Positions 33,541-44,900 of a stretch of DNA of 64,000 bases are shown in pieces. Made by a program: the position numbers and the translations under genes. The notes under the pieces were generated by a model, which worked only from the letters and a program-made list of their open reading frames with translations, searched no databases and was not told the DNA's origin. The stretch is from Nansenia antarctica (lineage: Eukaryota; Chordata; Actinopteri; Argentiniformes; Microstomatidae). Every line of letters starts with the position of its first letter. The first letter of the stretch is position 1. Location of the stretch: NCBI GenBank assembly GCA_963989245.1, contig OZ022341.1:51521433-51585432 (forward strand), given 5' to 3'.

Positions 33541-34015
33541 TTCATCTAGCCATGGCTTCATTTAGAGGCCTAGCTATGACTTCGTTTCGAGCGATTCCAG
33601 GACCAGACTAGCTTTGAAGCCCTTGATTCCAGCATGCATTGCGAATCATCTACAGAAATGTTATGTAGCTCTATTCAATGCGGAAATGTCATTTTACTTT
33701 CTCTGTAATTACTTATTAATAAAGATTTTAAAAATTATGATAACCATCTTATTATCTTAGTTTAATGTCATTACAATGCATTATAGACCTTTTCTTTATA
33801 ACAAGCATAACAAAAAATCGCTTTTATGTCTAGGTGCTGTGTCTTACGTTACAGGCTGATTCGTGGACAGTCGCGCATATGACATATTTCCATGTCTGAT
33901 GGCATATGACACCTACTAATGTCATTTCAATGCATTATAGACCTTTTCTTTACAACAAGCATAACAAAAAAATCGCTGTTATGCCGAGGTGCTGTGCCTT
34001 TGTCTGCACGGGCCA

Positions 34016-34426
34016 AATAAAATAAAAAACACCTTGCATTGAAAATGCTGCTGCGACTCTGCCATCATTGAAAAAGGAACCAGTGATGGTACCACTCTTG
34101 TGACAGGCCCACTGGTGAATCTTGATCTTCAGTTCCTTCCACAATGTTCTATTGGATGTAAGTCAGGTGATTGACTAGGCCAGTCCAACACCTTTATTTT
34201 CTTCCTCTTGAACCAATTGAGAGTCTCCTTTGCAGTATGTTTTGGATCGCTGTCCCGCTGGAAGATCCACACGTGTCTCATCTTCATCATCCTGTTGGAT
34301 GGCAACAGTTTCTTCTTCCCCGGGACATGGCTCCATTCATCTTCAGTTCGATAATTTGGATTCCACCATACCATGTTGCTTCCACCTCTGAACTTCACTA
34401 TTGGTATGGTATTTTTAGGATCATAT
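34016..34426 (-). pseudogene. Tc1 transposase, C-terminal half
   Basis: The minus strand encodes DPKNTIPIVKFRGGSNMVWW, then DSDPKHTAKETLNWF with the second catalytic Asp, then WPSQSPDLHPIEH with the catalytic Glu of the DD34E triad. A 2-base frame change within PIEH/LWKEL breaks it, and the protein is truncated after ELKIKIH. No terminal repeat is found at this side. The sequence continues at 37,562 across a 3.1-kb insertion. Confidence 0.85.
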
Positions 34427-34817
34427 GTGACAGGGCATGGTTAAAAAGTCCGCAAGTAGGGCAAAATACATTTTCTGTTTTTTCCAGATTATGAAAGGGT
34501 AGATTGTAAACTTTAAAATTATGTGTCATACATTGAAATCTGAAACAAGTTGAAGAAGTCATGGATATTTTAATGGTGATACCCTCCAAATGACCATTTT
34601 GAGAAAACCAGGTTCAAAGTCTTCACATAGTTTTTTCACAGAGGTAATGGGTGGGAACAATAGCTGGTTAAGTCCACCCTAATCACTCCCTCAAGACAAC
34701 CACTCCCTCAAGACAACCACTCCCCCATTACACTACCTGTCATGATCCATCTGTCAGTGGGGTTGTCAGCTAACCCTCAGGTAACAAAATTGCAGGGCTG
34801 ACATGTTTAAATTGCTA

Positions 34818-34818
<1 letters not shown>

Positions 34819-34848
<30 letters not shown>

Positions 34849-34858
34849 GTAATAATAA
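34819..34858. repeat. (AAT)n microsatellite
   Basis: About twelve AAT units with one AGT interruption; the poly-Asn frame over it is an artefact. Confidence 0.95.
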
Positions 34859-35493
34859 TTCAAGATTCATGATTTTTTATTGCCATGTGTGCCAAAAGTG
34901 TATTACATCCCATTACAAGTACAAGAGAGTAAAATCATGGCAATGGAAAAAATTAGGCAAGATACAATTGAGCAATACAATAATAGAATGGTAAAAAAGT
35001 ATAATGTTGTGTCCGTGTGTATGCATTTATCATTATAGTCCATAAGGCATCTAGTGGGACTTCTGTGTAGTTCCTTCCCATCCCATCTGGGCATCAAAGC
35101 TGTAATAAAAAAAATAAAGTACATTTAAAATGATTGCCCACTGTTACCAACACCACTTTTACGAAATAGCCTACTACTATCTTCATAAAATAGAATTGCT
35201 TATACAATGACAATGACAAATACCTGAAGTGCTGGTAACTCATCAAGGTGTCATCTCTCAGAACCTCTCACCTCCTCATTCTGTAACACAAATTTCAGGT
35301 CAGAGGTGTGGACACTTCTCTAGTGTAGGTTTTCCATAGACTCTCAGTTTACTGTATTACAGAAGTAGGCTAGTGAAATCATTTCAATTCACAGTATTAT
35401 TCTACAGCAAATCTACATATCAATGAATTAATCATTATTGTTGATTCCACATAACATTACCGTTCATTACAAAAGCATTTACTTTTTCTATAA

Positions 35494-36652
35494 CAGGGCT
35501 GCCAAGTTTCACCAAAAGTTTGGAGTGAGATTTTTTGGCGGTGGAGCGACCCAAAACTGTGCGCGTTTTGGCAGCGGCGGCCCCTCTCTCACACCCAATT
35601 ATTTGTGCTAGTTTCCTGCAATTTTACATGTTGTTCATAATAAACCAGCACAAGAAATGAAAATAATTAACATTTTATAAAAATTCAGACAATATATCAT
35701 ATTTATGAAATCTTAATAAACAAATACAGTAGCCTACAGACTCTAAAAGAAAAATGGGCCACATCAACAGGACTCAGCCCCTTGGTCAGCAGCAGAAAGA
35801 CCCTTGATCATCATCTTATATACAGTGCATTGCTCATAGATGGCTATCATGTTATACAGTACATACCAGGGTTTTTCCTGGGTCAGAATGAGGGCTTGGT
35901 GGTTGATTTTGTGCGCGCACAGCGCACCCACATTTTTTTTGAGGGACCCCCAATTGTGTTGTATTTGTATTGTAAATTGTAATTATTATGAATTATTATT
36001 AGTATTATTATTATTATTAGTATTATTATTAATGTACCTGGTTATGTTACAGTAGAGAAACAAAAAACAGTTACCAAAACGGAGTATTTACTAGCTAAGA
36101 TTGGCAAAAGATTGGCGTGGTGCAACCGAAATTAGTCAACAACTAGCTTGAAACTAGCTAGTAACAACTAGGGGTTTAGTAACTACTAAATGCCTGCATT
36201 TAGTAATGACTTACGCCAAATTGGTGCAACCCAGTCCAGTAGGCTACCAGATACGATGTTGTAATGTAATGTATGCACATATTTTGCTACCACGGTTGCC
36301 AGACGGAATTGACAATGTCCAGCCCAACCGGTCTAAAAGCTGCCGAATCCACCCGTCCAGTGTGACCAAAGGTAGCCCAATCTGGCAACACTGCTTGCTA
36401 CGTTCTTGCAGCTCGCGCGAACACAGGTTCTTCCATCAGCGCTCGCCTTCCGCTTCGATTGCAGACTCAAGTTAACGCGCGTGCAGAAAGATGCCACGAA
36501 ACTCATGTCCGGTAGCTTTCTTTCAAGGAATTTAAAGTCCTGTAAAACAATTGTTATTTCTCGCCGTGAGAAATAGAGGTGCGGCGTGAGAGCGTGAGAA
36601 CTGGTTGAAATGCGTGAGTCTCACGGCGATTGCGTGAGACTTGGCAGCTCTG
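35494..36652. mobile_element. Non-autonomous hAT-type element (GTGAGA family)
   Basis: Starts CAGGGCTGCCAAGTTTCACC and ends with the inverted GTGAGACTTGGCAGCTCTG. TCTATAA flanks both sides (35,487-35,493 and 36,653-36,659), seven exact bases where hAT normally leaves eight. Subterminal GTGAGA/TCTCAC motifs repeat near the right end. No transposase frame. Confidence 0.75.
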
Positions 36653-37561
36653 TCTATAATCTATTATATCTGTAACAAAGCTAGCTAGCTAGCTAACAAG
36701 CTAACACTTGTTTGGCTAGCTGGTACACACAAACACACTAAAATGGTGCATGAAACATATTACACTATGTTGCATGTTTAGTAGGTCTGCAACTAATGTA
36801 CAATATTTATTCATTATGTTTTATCTACAACATATTTCTTCCTCCCACCATCTCCTATTAGTTTTGTAGAGGGGTGGCATAATTGTGGTGAGCAGTTTCA
36901 GTGGTTTGATAACTGAGGCTAACAAAGGCGTTATCTACCTTACTCACAAAACAAGAAATAACTGTTTGGCAGTAAACAACACAAAATCCTAGTAAACAAC
37001 ACATGTAACTCACTAAAACTTACCCAAGAACACAGCAGAAGGTCTGTCTGCAGACGACTGTCCCAAGAATAGTGAACTGATGTGGAGATCAATGTCTGAC
37101 ATTCCGTTGTCATCTGTCATCGTCAGATTCGGAGTTCGGAGTTCCCGTTCGGAGTTCCCATTATGTATAGTCCAATATGAAGGAGTTCATTAATTGCCCA
37201 CTGTCGATATTTCTGCCTGCTTTTGAAATTCTGTTGATAGCATTAGCGAGAGCTTCAGCCTCCATCTTGTAAACTTGTCAACAGATCCACACGCACGCAC
37301 ATGGCTCCTTACATACAGCTGGGGTGGGCGTGGCTACACAGACTGCCACACTAATACCCCCCACCCGACTTTGCTAACTACATGTAGGTATTTAGTGAAT
37401 GTAAAACTGTTGGATATGATATCGAGTGGGTTCTTCATCGCTTCAATTTTCATCCTATGCCAAAAAACGGAAAACAATTTTTTTCACAACAAGACTTGTT
37501 TGGCTTGATTGCGAGCTTTCACAATTGCCGAGATGTGGACCTTTTAATGAAACCGTGTCAC

Positions 37562-37964
37562 ATATGCAGAGCCATTTCTCCTCCAAACATGGAGGAGAGT
37601 GCATTGCCTCTTGTTTTCTTTGTGACAATTGTACCTTCCACTTGCGTATACGGCCCTAATGGTGGTTATAGGAACATTTAGGAGTTGAGAAATCTGTCTG
37701 TAACCAGTGCCATTATTATGCTTCTCAACGATATTGTTGTAAAGGTCTTGGGAGAGCTCTTTGCCTCTACCCATCATGAGGTGTTTCTTGCAGGAAGGCA
37801 AATGATTTGTTTACTTGCATTCAGAGATGGGAAACCCTTTTTCAAAGAGTGGAAGTACTTACCCATCCACATGCGCTAACCCAGCTGATTCTAATTAGCA
37901 CAGGTAGGAGAACTCATTAGTGGCATAGCCTGGTTTAGTGCTTTTTCTTACTGTGTTCAATTAT
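37562..37964 (-). pseudogene. Tc1 transposase N-terminal part and 5' UTR
   Basis: Minus-strand frame from about 37,771: MGRGKELSQDLYNNIVEKHN, then GYRQISQLLNVPITTIRAVY, the first helix-turn-helix of a Tc1 transposase. It then jumps to HVWRRNGSAY, so the second DNA-binding motif and the first catalytic Asp are deleted. The 3.1-kb TIR element follows. The Tc1 copy was therefore already an internal deletion derivative before it was interrupted. Confidence 0.85.
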
Positions 37965-39028
37965 TATTTTTATTTTGTATTCAACCTTTATTTAACCAGG
38001 CAAACATGTAAGAACAAATTCTTATTTACAAATGCAGCCTGACCAAAAAGCAATGGCTCTTTGGGGGGGGGGAAGCTAGAATAAAACAAGGTTAAATAAT
38101 TTACAACAATAAAACAATAAAACACTGGCAAATACAGATGCATTAAAATACTAACAGTCAGAGAGAGGGGAGAGAGAAGGAGGAGGTAGGAGAGAGGAAG
38201 AGCGGAGGTGAGGGATAGCGGGGGGAGTGGAGCAGGGGTACTTAAAATGAGGCAGTGATGGGTTATGGAATGGGTGAGAGACGGTGATCAGCAGGTGCAT
38301 TGATCGACTATGGTTCGATGCAGGATTTGTTTGAAAGCAGTGAGTGAGGTGAGAGCGGTGAGTTTGAGGGTGTTCTGTAAGGTGTTCCAGTCGTGTGCTG
38401 CAGCGAACCGGAAAGCGCTGCGACCGACAACGGTACGGGCTTTGGGGATGGTGAGTCGGACAAGATCACTGGATCTTAGAACGATGACGGGGCGGTGAGA
38501 GAGGTGCAGAAGGGATGAGAGGTAGAGAGGTGTTTTGCAAAGTATGGTTCTGTAGATAAGATGAAGCCAGTGACAGAGCCGTCTGCTGTGAAGAGATGTC
38601 CAGTCTACAGGGTGTACAGGTCACAGTGGTGAGTTGTGAAAGGCGCACCAGTGGCAAAACGAATGGCGGAGTGATGGAGTGTGTCGAGTTTCCTGAGGGC
38701 AGACTGAGATGCCATCCTATAGATGGTATCGCCATAGTCAAATATGGGCAGGATGGTCATCTTGACAAGGGTATGTTTGGCTGCACGGGTGAAAGAGGCC
38801 TTGTTCTGGTATAAAAAGCTTAGGCAAGCTTTGACTTTTGTCTGCAGGTGCTTTATGTGGGTGGTGAAGGAAAGGGATGAGTCCAGCCAAAGGCCAAGGT
38901 ATTTGTAACAAGAGACAAACTCCAGCTCGGAATCATCAACACAGAAGATCTTAGGGGGGCTGCTGGCACCCAGTCTCCGGTCGAAAATAATGCACTTTGT
39001 TTTTTTGGTGTTGAGGAGAAGGTGGAGG
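37965..39028 (-). mobile_element. LINE 3' fragment inserted in Tc1 5' region
   Basis: The minus strand encodes the C-terminal part of a LINE reverse transcriptase protein: LNTKKTKCIIFDRRLGASSP, then YKYLGLWLDSSLSFTTHIK, then PKARTVVGRSAFRFAAAHDW. The 3' UTR includes TATTTAACCAGGCAA-type sequence on the plus strand. The fragment is L2/CR1-like by its YLG-LD and W-N-L motifs but differs from L2-A and L2-B. It separates Tc1 terminal sequence (39,030-39,222) from the Tc1 5' UTR. Boundaries are approximate. Confidence 0.7.
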
Positions 39029-39222
39029 CGATGAAAATACTTTCATGCTCAACAAGTATGCTCAATACTTTTTTATGGATTGCAATGTCACAATTTCTTT
39101 AGCTGTGTAGTGTTATTGAGTTATTACCTATGTCTGGTCTAAATATCTTGTGAACAGCTGCAATGGAAATATGTTGAATTCCAAAATTGTTGATGTTTTG
39201 AATACTTATTTCCCCCACTGTA
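39029..39222 (-). mobile_element. Tc1 terminal region
   Basis: On the minus strand it begins ACAGTGGGGGAAATAAGTAT, the widespread fish Tc1 terminus, and continues ACTACACAGCTAAAGAAATT. Its orientation fits the 5' end of the transposon whose transposase pieces lie at 37,562-37,801 and 34,016-34,426. Confidence 0.75.
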
Positions 39223-39251
39223 TATGGTGAGTGGTAAAGAGTGGGGGGTGA

Positions 39252-39253
<2 letters not shown>

Positions 39254-39338
<85 letters not shown>
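39254..39338. repeat. (GT)n microsatellite
   Basis: Pure GT repeat of about 42 units. Confidence 0.98.
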
Positions 39339-39341
<3 letters not shown>

Positions 39342-39429
39342 AGGTTAATAGGGCTGTTCCCAGGGACAGAGGGAGAATGAGTTTTGGATGAGTCCCATTT
39401 CCTGCACATCATTACCCTCCCACTCCTGG

Positions 39430-39495
39430 CTGTCTCACACACACTCTCACTCTCTCTCTCACTCTCTCACTCTCTCTCTCACACACTCTCTCTCA

Positions 39496-39546
<51 letters not shown>
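39430..39546. repeat. (CT)n microsatellite
   Basis: CT repeat with CACTCT interruptions on the left and a pure run on the right. Confidence 0.95.
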
Positions 39547-39551
<5 letters not shown>

Positions 39552-39624
39552 GAATGATCTATAAATATAATTGGCCTACAGCCCCACCAGACTGTTGTTA
39601 TTGCCCTGTCTCTGGTACCTGGAA

Positions 39625-39658
39625 CACACACACACACACACACACACAGACACAGGCA

Positions 39659-39692
<34 letters not shown>
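39625..39692. repeat. (CA)n microsatellite
   Basis: CA repeat interrupted by CAGACACAGGCAGA. Confidence 0.95.
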
Positions 39693-39698
<6 letters not shown>

Positions 39699-40527
39699 AA
39701 TAATCAAACATGGTTGATGTATACTCTGAATTGGGCAGTAATCCTCATAAAAGCTACAGTACCCCTCAAACACTCATTCTCAATCCCACTTAGATTCAAC
39801 ATTCTACTTATCATTACCTACATGAATGGGAGCCGTCTCTAAGCACCGTTTCAGACTCCCTATCTCTGTGGTCCAGTGGAGGCTGGTGGGTCCCCAGCTG
39901 TGGTCTGTCTCACAGTGAAGGATGGATTCAAACGGGCACAGCCTCTTGGCCCGTGCCCTCAGAGACGCTGGGGGACTCTCCCCCTCATCCCTCTCCCATC
40001 CGCTCCCCTCCCCTCCTCTCTTCTCCTCTCTTCTCCTCTCCTCTCCTCGCCTCTCCTCTCCTCCCCTCCTCTGAGGAGGCTAAGCAGGGTTAAATTAAAC
40101 ATGTAAACGCCTGCCTTCCTTGTGCCAACTCATAATTCTCCCCCAGGACAGGGCATTTCCTAGAACTATAGAGGACCACGGCTGCCTGGTCGAGGCTGGA
40201 GACTGGGAGTAGTGATAGGATGGGAGGTGACGTCCAGGGAACGCCGCCATACTGAAACGGGAACGTCAGGATGGATCCTATAGGCGAATGTGACGTTCGC
40301 TTGAAGCAGGACAGGAGGATAGGAGAGGAGAGGAGGAGATTCCTGGTAGAGTATGGAGCTTCTACTTCAAGAGCATGTATTCTTGACTGATAGTCATGTT
40401 TACAGGCACAATACTGTTATCTATAGTTACTCACCCCAGCCTGTCCATCAAGTCAACTCAAAGCGGCACAGCCCCTCTGTTTCCTCTTCCTGTCTACAAC
40501 ACAGTAGCTTCACAGCACATCAGAGCC
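39693..40527. other. No recognised gene; CTCCT tract
   Basis: A CCTCTCCTCT pyrimidine tract lies at about 39,990-40,075. Nothing coding is supported. Confidence 0.4.
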
Positions 40528-40605
40528 AGGGGAGGCTGATGGAGGTAGAAATCAGAGGTCGGGCTCATTGTCATGCGTGTGAATGGAATGAAGTCAAACA
40601 TGAAT
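40528..40605. mobile_element. Palindromic MITE, left half copy
   Basis: CAGGGGAGGCTGATGGAGGT, GGTCGGGCTCATTGTCATG and GAATGGAATGAAGTCAAACA match the left arm. Confidence 0.75.
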
Positions 40606-40613
40606 GAGAAATC

Positions 40614-40660
40614 AGGAGAAATCTGCTGTCTGGCACTCTGTTGCTCTGTCAGCCGCCCAT
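40614..40660 (+). repeat. Segment shared with 18,527-18,575
   Basis: CAGGAGAAATCTGCTGTCTGG and GCTCTGTCAGC match the earlier segment with a short internal deletion. Confidence 0.5.
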
Positions 40661-40883
40661 TCACAATAATGCAGAAATAGAAGCCTGCCCCTGCTCAGCG
40701 GGACTCTGCCACGTGTGTCTGCTTCTCTCGGTCCTCTCTGTGTCGTGAATAAACATAATTTCCCTTCATGTTCCCTGTGATTCATCCCCCCCCCCCCTTC
40801 TTCAATTTTCCACATCCTCAGTCTATTTAATGTTCAACTGAGTGTACGACTGGAATAACTAGAAAACAAATGGTCGCTCAGGG

Positions 40884-40886
<3 letters not shown>

Positions 40887-40954
<68 letters not shown>
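40887..40954. repeat. (GA)n microsatellite
   Basis: Pure GA run followed by CAGACAGACAGA. Confidence 0.97.
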
Positions 40955-40955
<1 letters not shown>

Positions 40956-41766
40956 CAGACAGACAGACAGACCGACAGACAGACAGAGTGAGCAATCTAT
41001 GTCTCACACTGGCTAATTGGGAACACTTCATGGCTGGTGCCCGTCTCTTTGATCAAGTCCTTTGGTAAAATGTATGCAAGCAGAGAGAGGGAGGGACAGA
41101 GAGAAAGAAAGAGAGAGAGAGGGGAGGGGGGGAACCACTGATGATGGAGAGAGAGAGAGAAAGAGAAGCAGAGCCTTAACCAGTAAATAAAATCAACCCA
41201 GTCAAACGTCTTTGTTCTCCTCCATCCCTTTAAGAGCCCTCCCTCCCCGTCCACCACCGTCCCAGTGGCTTGTTTACCTTGTAATCATTACTGTGCAACT
41301 GAGAGTCTGCAGATCAATAGCTGTGTACCTGAGCAGTAGGGTGCTCCCATCACACCAATCAAGAACTGCACAGAGAGTGTGTTTGGGATGGAAACACAGC
41401 AGAACATCACTTCTCCATCTCTTATAATGGGGTACGCTTCTGTACTTGCATCCCCTGCTAATGAGGGGCTCAGAGCAGGGAAACATGGGAGTGTCGGACC
41501 ACTCTCTACATACTGAACACTCTCAATGATGTTTAATCACACTGGGACAGGAGACGAGAGGAGAGCAGGAGAGGGGTGAGGAGGGGAGGAGAGGGGGGGA
41601 GGAGGAGGGGAGAGGGAGGAGAGGAGAGGAGAGCATGAGAGGGGAGAGGAGAGCCTGCTGTGGCATCTCAGATACAATGAAAGTACTCCAATGCAAACAA
41701 GGCTTTGGGCCTACTGAAGGGCCTATATGAGAGATCAGACCAGGTCTCAATTAAACTGGAAATGCG

Positions 41767-41801
<35 letters not shown>

Positions 41802-42140
41802 ACACCTTATCAGCAAACTTGCCCATGTCAGCAGGTGGCAGAGTGAGAGCACTGAGGAGGGAGGGAGGGAGGGAGAGAGGGAGGGAGTGGGGGGTGGGCG
41901 GTGGGTCACTGTGGGCTCATCAGTGTTAGATTTTCTTCCAGGTAAGCAGTTTTTCAGATACATCAACACATAAAACACACTGACACACACGCTAGCTTAC
42001 ATTATGTATGCATTTTCTCCACATACACATACACACACACACAAACCTCCTTCCCTCTCATAATTTCCCTCACATGTCTGTCATAACCTGAGGCATATGC
42101 TGATGGTCTTATATTACCTTATAAACTAGACACACACATG

Positions 42141-42188
<48 letters not shown>

Positions 42189-44060
42189 TACACAATGAGA
42201 CCATGTTGGTTTGACTTCAACAATGATCTGATTCATAATTGCAACGCCTCCTTGTGCTTTGTGAGAGTTCCCTAGTCAACATCAATGACCGGGCTGACAG
42301 GGGTGAAATGCATGGTGGGGATGAGGCTCACAGGATAGACACACCTCTCATTCATTCACACAACCCAAAACATCTTCTATATGAATGAGCAATCTCCCTC
42401 ACAACCCACGCTCATGAATGACAGGGAAGCAACAGAGAGGACCTGAAAAACAAAACAGCTATGAACCAATAATATTCATCTCATATAATATCTCCTTATC
42501 TCTTTCACACATTGTGCTATTTTCAGTCATGAAGGCGTGATTGAACACAGTTAAAAAACAGCTCTCCTCTAATGGAAATAGGTGGCAGTCAGTTGTACAG
42601 TACCCAAGCATAAAATAGACTTTGAACTCCTTTGAAACGATGGAAGCGAGGGATGAATGAATGGGAGAGGAAGAAAGGGTAAGGCGTGGCTAGATGGAGG
42701 TGAAAATAGATTAATTATGGGGAGAGTGCGCCAGCTGGAAAGATCCACCTATCCCATTGTCATGGTCACAATGGAATCTTCCATAGAAGCAGATGGAAGC
42801 CTCACTGCCTCTCCCAGACCAGGTGACAGCCAGGTCGTTATCACAGAATGATATTTCCTCCACCAGTCTCCAGACATTCAGCTCAAATTTCACTCAATTT
42901 AATTTAATCTAAGTTTTTTTTTTTTTTTCAGATACTCAATGTCAACTGAGTTTGTGATGCCAGGCTTGGGGCTGAGATGTGTTGCTCTGGAAGGGCATTC
43001 ACAGTGCATTCCAAAGACCAGGTTAAACCCTTCTGTAGAAGGAGCCGGAATAAAACCCCATGACCGTAGTTCTTACTTTCTTAGAATCACAGAGAAAGAG
43101 GACTTTGCGGTAGGCTGTTAAGTGTTATTGAGAGTTGCCAGAAAGAAGCACATTTGGGTTGATATTTCTGTCATTGATGCTTTCAGAAAGGACAGAGACT
43201 GTTGAATGTGTGGAGTGGGCCACATTTACAGCTGTGTGACTGTAGTAACTGTAATGTAGTATCCTGCTGCAGAGCGAGCCCCTTCCCAGAGCCTGTTATC
43301 ATAGTCACATCCCTCCTTTCATCCCCAGATAACAGGATTTCCAGTGATTACAGGACTAAATGATTTCCTAATCTACCACGCACGGCGTGCGGATGGAACC
43401 TTCGCCAATTCCCTTTCGGAGCCAAATCCCTCTCAATCCTGCTGGCGGAGAGTGCTCTCCCTCTCTGTTAGGCTGCCTGTGTGTGATGTGATTTATCACT
43501 GGGTTTACATGAACACATGAAGGATCTACAGGAGGACAATAGAGGTTTAGAGGGCATCCCTTACCAGGGCTATATTACCTTATGAAGTCTGTGCGTGTGT
43601 GCGTGTGTGTGTGTGTGTGTGTGAGATGATCACACACACACACATCCTCAGTAGACATCTCAGTGGTCTCAGCTCCCCAGATGCTGCATGGCGACATAAC
43701 ACATTTCAGTGTTAAACACAACATTCTGTTCCTCTTCTCCCCGTGGGCTTTGTCTTGAAACTATGTCGGAGTTTTAGAGTGTTTTCATGTTGTGACATAA
43801 GGCAATAGTTTGGCCCCAGCTTGCCAACCTCATAACATTACAAACTCAGAACAAGCACTAAAAGACCCATTTAATGTGCGTTCCGTGCCCACGGGCCTCA
43901 GACTGCTTGTTACCATGGTACCACCGCACCTTGGGCAGGACCATCTGTCGTCATGGTTACCCAGAGGCCGCGAAAGGAAACAGGACAGGACATATTTAGT
44001 GCCCTTAGCTTTGGAGGATGGGCTATGAATAGAACACAGAGAGAGGGGGAGGGGGGGAGG

Positions 44061-44063
<3 letters not shown>
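40955..44063. other. No recognised gene; several microsatellites
   Basis: Contains purine-rich tracts (about 41,080-41,165 and 41,545-41,655), CA runs (about 41,768-41,800 and 42,140-42,184) and a GT run (about 43,600-43,622). I found no exon with splice logic and no recognisable element. Confidence 0.4.

Positions 44064-44125
<62 letters not shown>
44064..44125. repeat. (GA)n microsatellite
   Basis: Pure GA run; a shorter GT run follows at about 44,194-44,231. Confidence 0.97.
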
Positions 44126-44127
<2 letters not shown>

Positions 44128-44447
44128 TGAGCGATGTAAATGGATCATGTACAGTACTGTATGATGTATGATGGAACGAGGTCATTACTGAAGTGTGTGT
44201 GTGTGTATGTGTGTGTGTGTGTGTGTGTGTGTCAGGTGAAAATGTGTGTTCACTACATGTTCAGCAGTAGGGAGAGAGAGGGGGGGGCAGCACAGCAGCA
44301 CTGATTTCCTAATACTCAGTAGGTAAAAGGTTTATTTCTGTTGGTTAGCTATGGGCTGTTGTACTTCTGACCAGAGGGTTTGGGCCCCAGAGGTCTGTGT
44401 GGTGCACACACACACATACACACGCACACGCACACACATTTGAATAC

Positions 44448-44453
44448 TTTATT
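44448..44453 (-). terminator. Polyadenylation signal AATAAA
   Basis: A canonical AATAAA on the minus strand about 70 bases after the stop codon of the minus-strand reading frame 44,520-44,900. A CA/GT-rich tract follows, as a GT-rich downstream element would. Confidence 0.45.
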
Positions 44454-44519
44454 TGGTTCCACAAATTATATTATACAAACAGGGAATCAAATATTTCGGG
44501 GCTAAGCAGCACTGAACAC

Positions 44520-44900
44520 TTAAGGGTACACATAACACCTCCTTCTCCACACGGCCAAGCTGCCAATAATAGCTGAGACAGAGCAACATTTGGCAACCTG
44601 TTTGGCCTTTCTTTTAGACATTGCAATTCTCAGACCCCTCATGGTGTGTTGTCGATGTGTCTCTGTCCCGGAGGCCCGCAGCGCTGGTTGTATTCTCTCA
44701 CGGATGAAGCAAAGCTGCGTTTCTATCCAGGCTGTCAGCGAGTCAGGTGTAAGGTCCACCGGGAAATCGACAGAGGGTGGGAATTTCTTCAGGATTCTGG
44801 CGACATATTTCAGAAGCTTGAATCCGTATGGACGCGCGTTTCCTTGCGTCGCGGAGAATATTCCTTTATGGAAAAAGTTAGTCCACTCGTAGTCTGTCAT
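44520..44900 (-). CDS. Unrecognised 126-residue reading frame with polyA signal
   Basis: I do not recognise this protein. The frame starts MTDYEWTNFFHKGIF and runs 126 codons to a stop, with a TAG in the same frame 18 bases upstream, so the ATG is a real candidate start. Composition is ordinary, not repetitive: aromatic N-terminus, a central PPSVDFPVDLTPDSLTAWIE stretch, then a basic segment (MSKRKAKQVAKCC) and a short hydrophobic patch (SVSAIIGSLAVW) before RRRCYVYP. AATAAA lies about 70 bases downstream. The surrounding 500 bp are GC-balanced and rich in CpG, unlike the neighbours. It could be a small single-exon gene, the last exon of a larger gene, or a retrocopy. The other strand is also partly open. 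Coding status is inferred. Confidence 0.45.
   Translation of the reverse strand: MTDYEWTNFFHKGIFSATQGNARPYGFKLLKYVARILKKFPPSVDFPVDLTPDSLTAWIETQLCFIRERIQPALRASGTETHRQHTMRGLRIAMSKRKAKQVAKCCSVSAIIGSLAVWRRRCYVYP

Larger units (their letters stand above)
32581..33985. repeat. Imperfect palindromic repeat block
   Basis: TTATAAAGAAAAGGTCTATAATGCATTG-type units occur directly at about 32,590, 32,770 and 33,070 and inverted at about 33,790 and 33,945. Outer arms 33,050-33,300 and 33,600-33,850 are inverted repeats sharing GATGGTTATCATAATTTTT. The same core also occurs in the TIR element at 59,029-59,583. It is probably two or more copies of one DNA transposon family in opposite orientation. Some units are followed by ATGCCGAGGTGCTGTG, which could start a protein MPRCC. 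Confidence 0.75.
34427..37561. mobile_element. Unclassified 3.1-kb TIR element inserted in Tc1
   Basis: The ends are GTGACAGGGCATGGTTAAAA and, inverted, GTGACACGGTTTCATTAAAA, an imperfect terminal inverted repeat of about 27 bp that continues into AGTCC/GGTCC. ATAT flanks both sides (34,423-34,426 and 37,562-37,565). Removing the element makes the Tc1 frame continuous (NGSAY joined to DPKNT), which fixes the boundaries. ATAT is its own reverse complement, so a TA duplication with longer TIRs fits equally well. I see no transposase. A hAT element is nested inside at 35,494-36,652. Confidence 0.75.

Noticed and set aside
39874..39896. Another palindromic MITE end (CAGTGGAGGCTGGTGGGTC)
   Set aside because: Only about 14 bases match and nothing of the arm follows.
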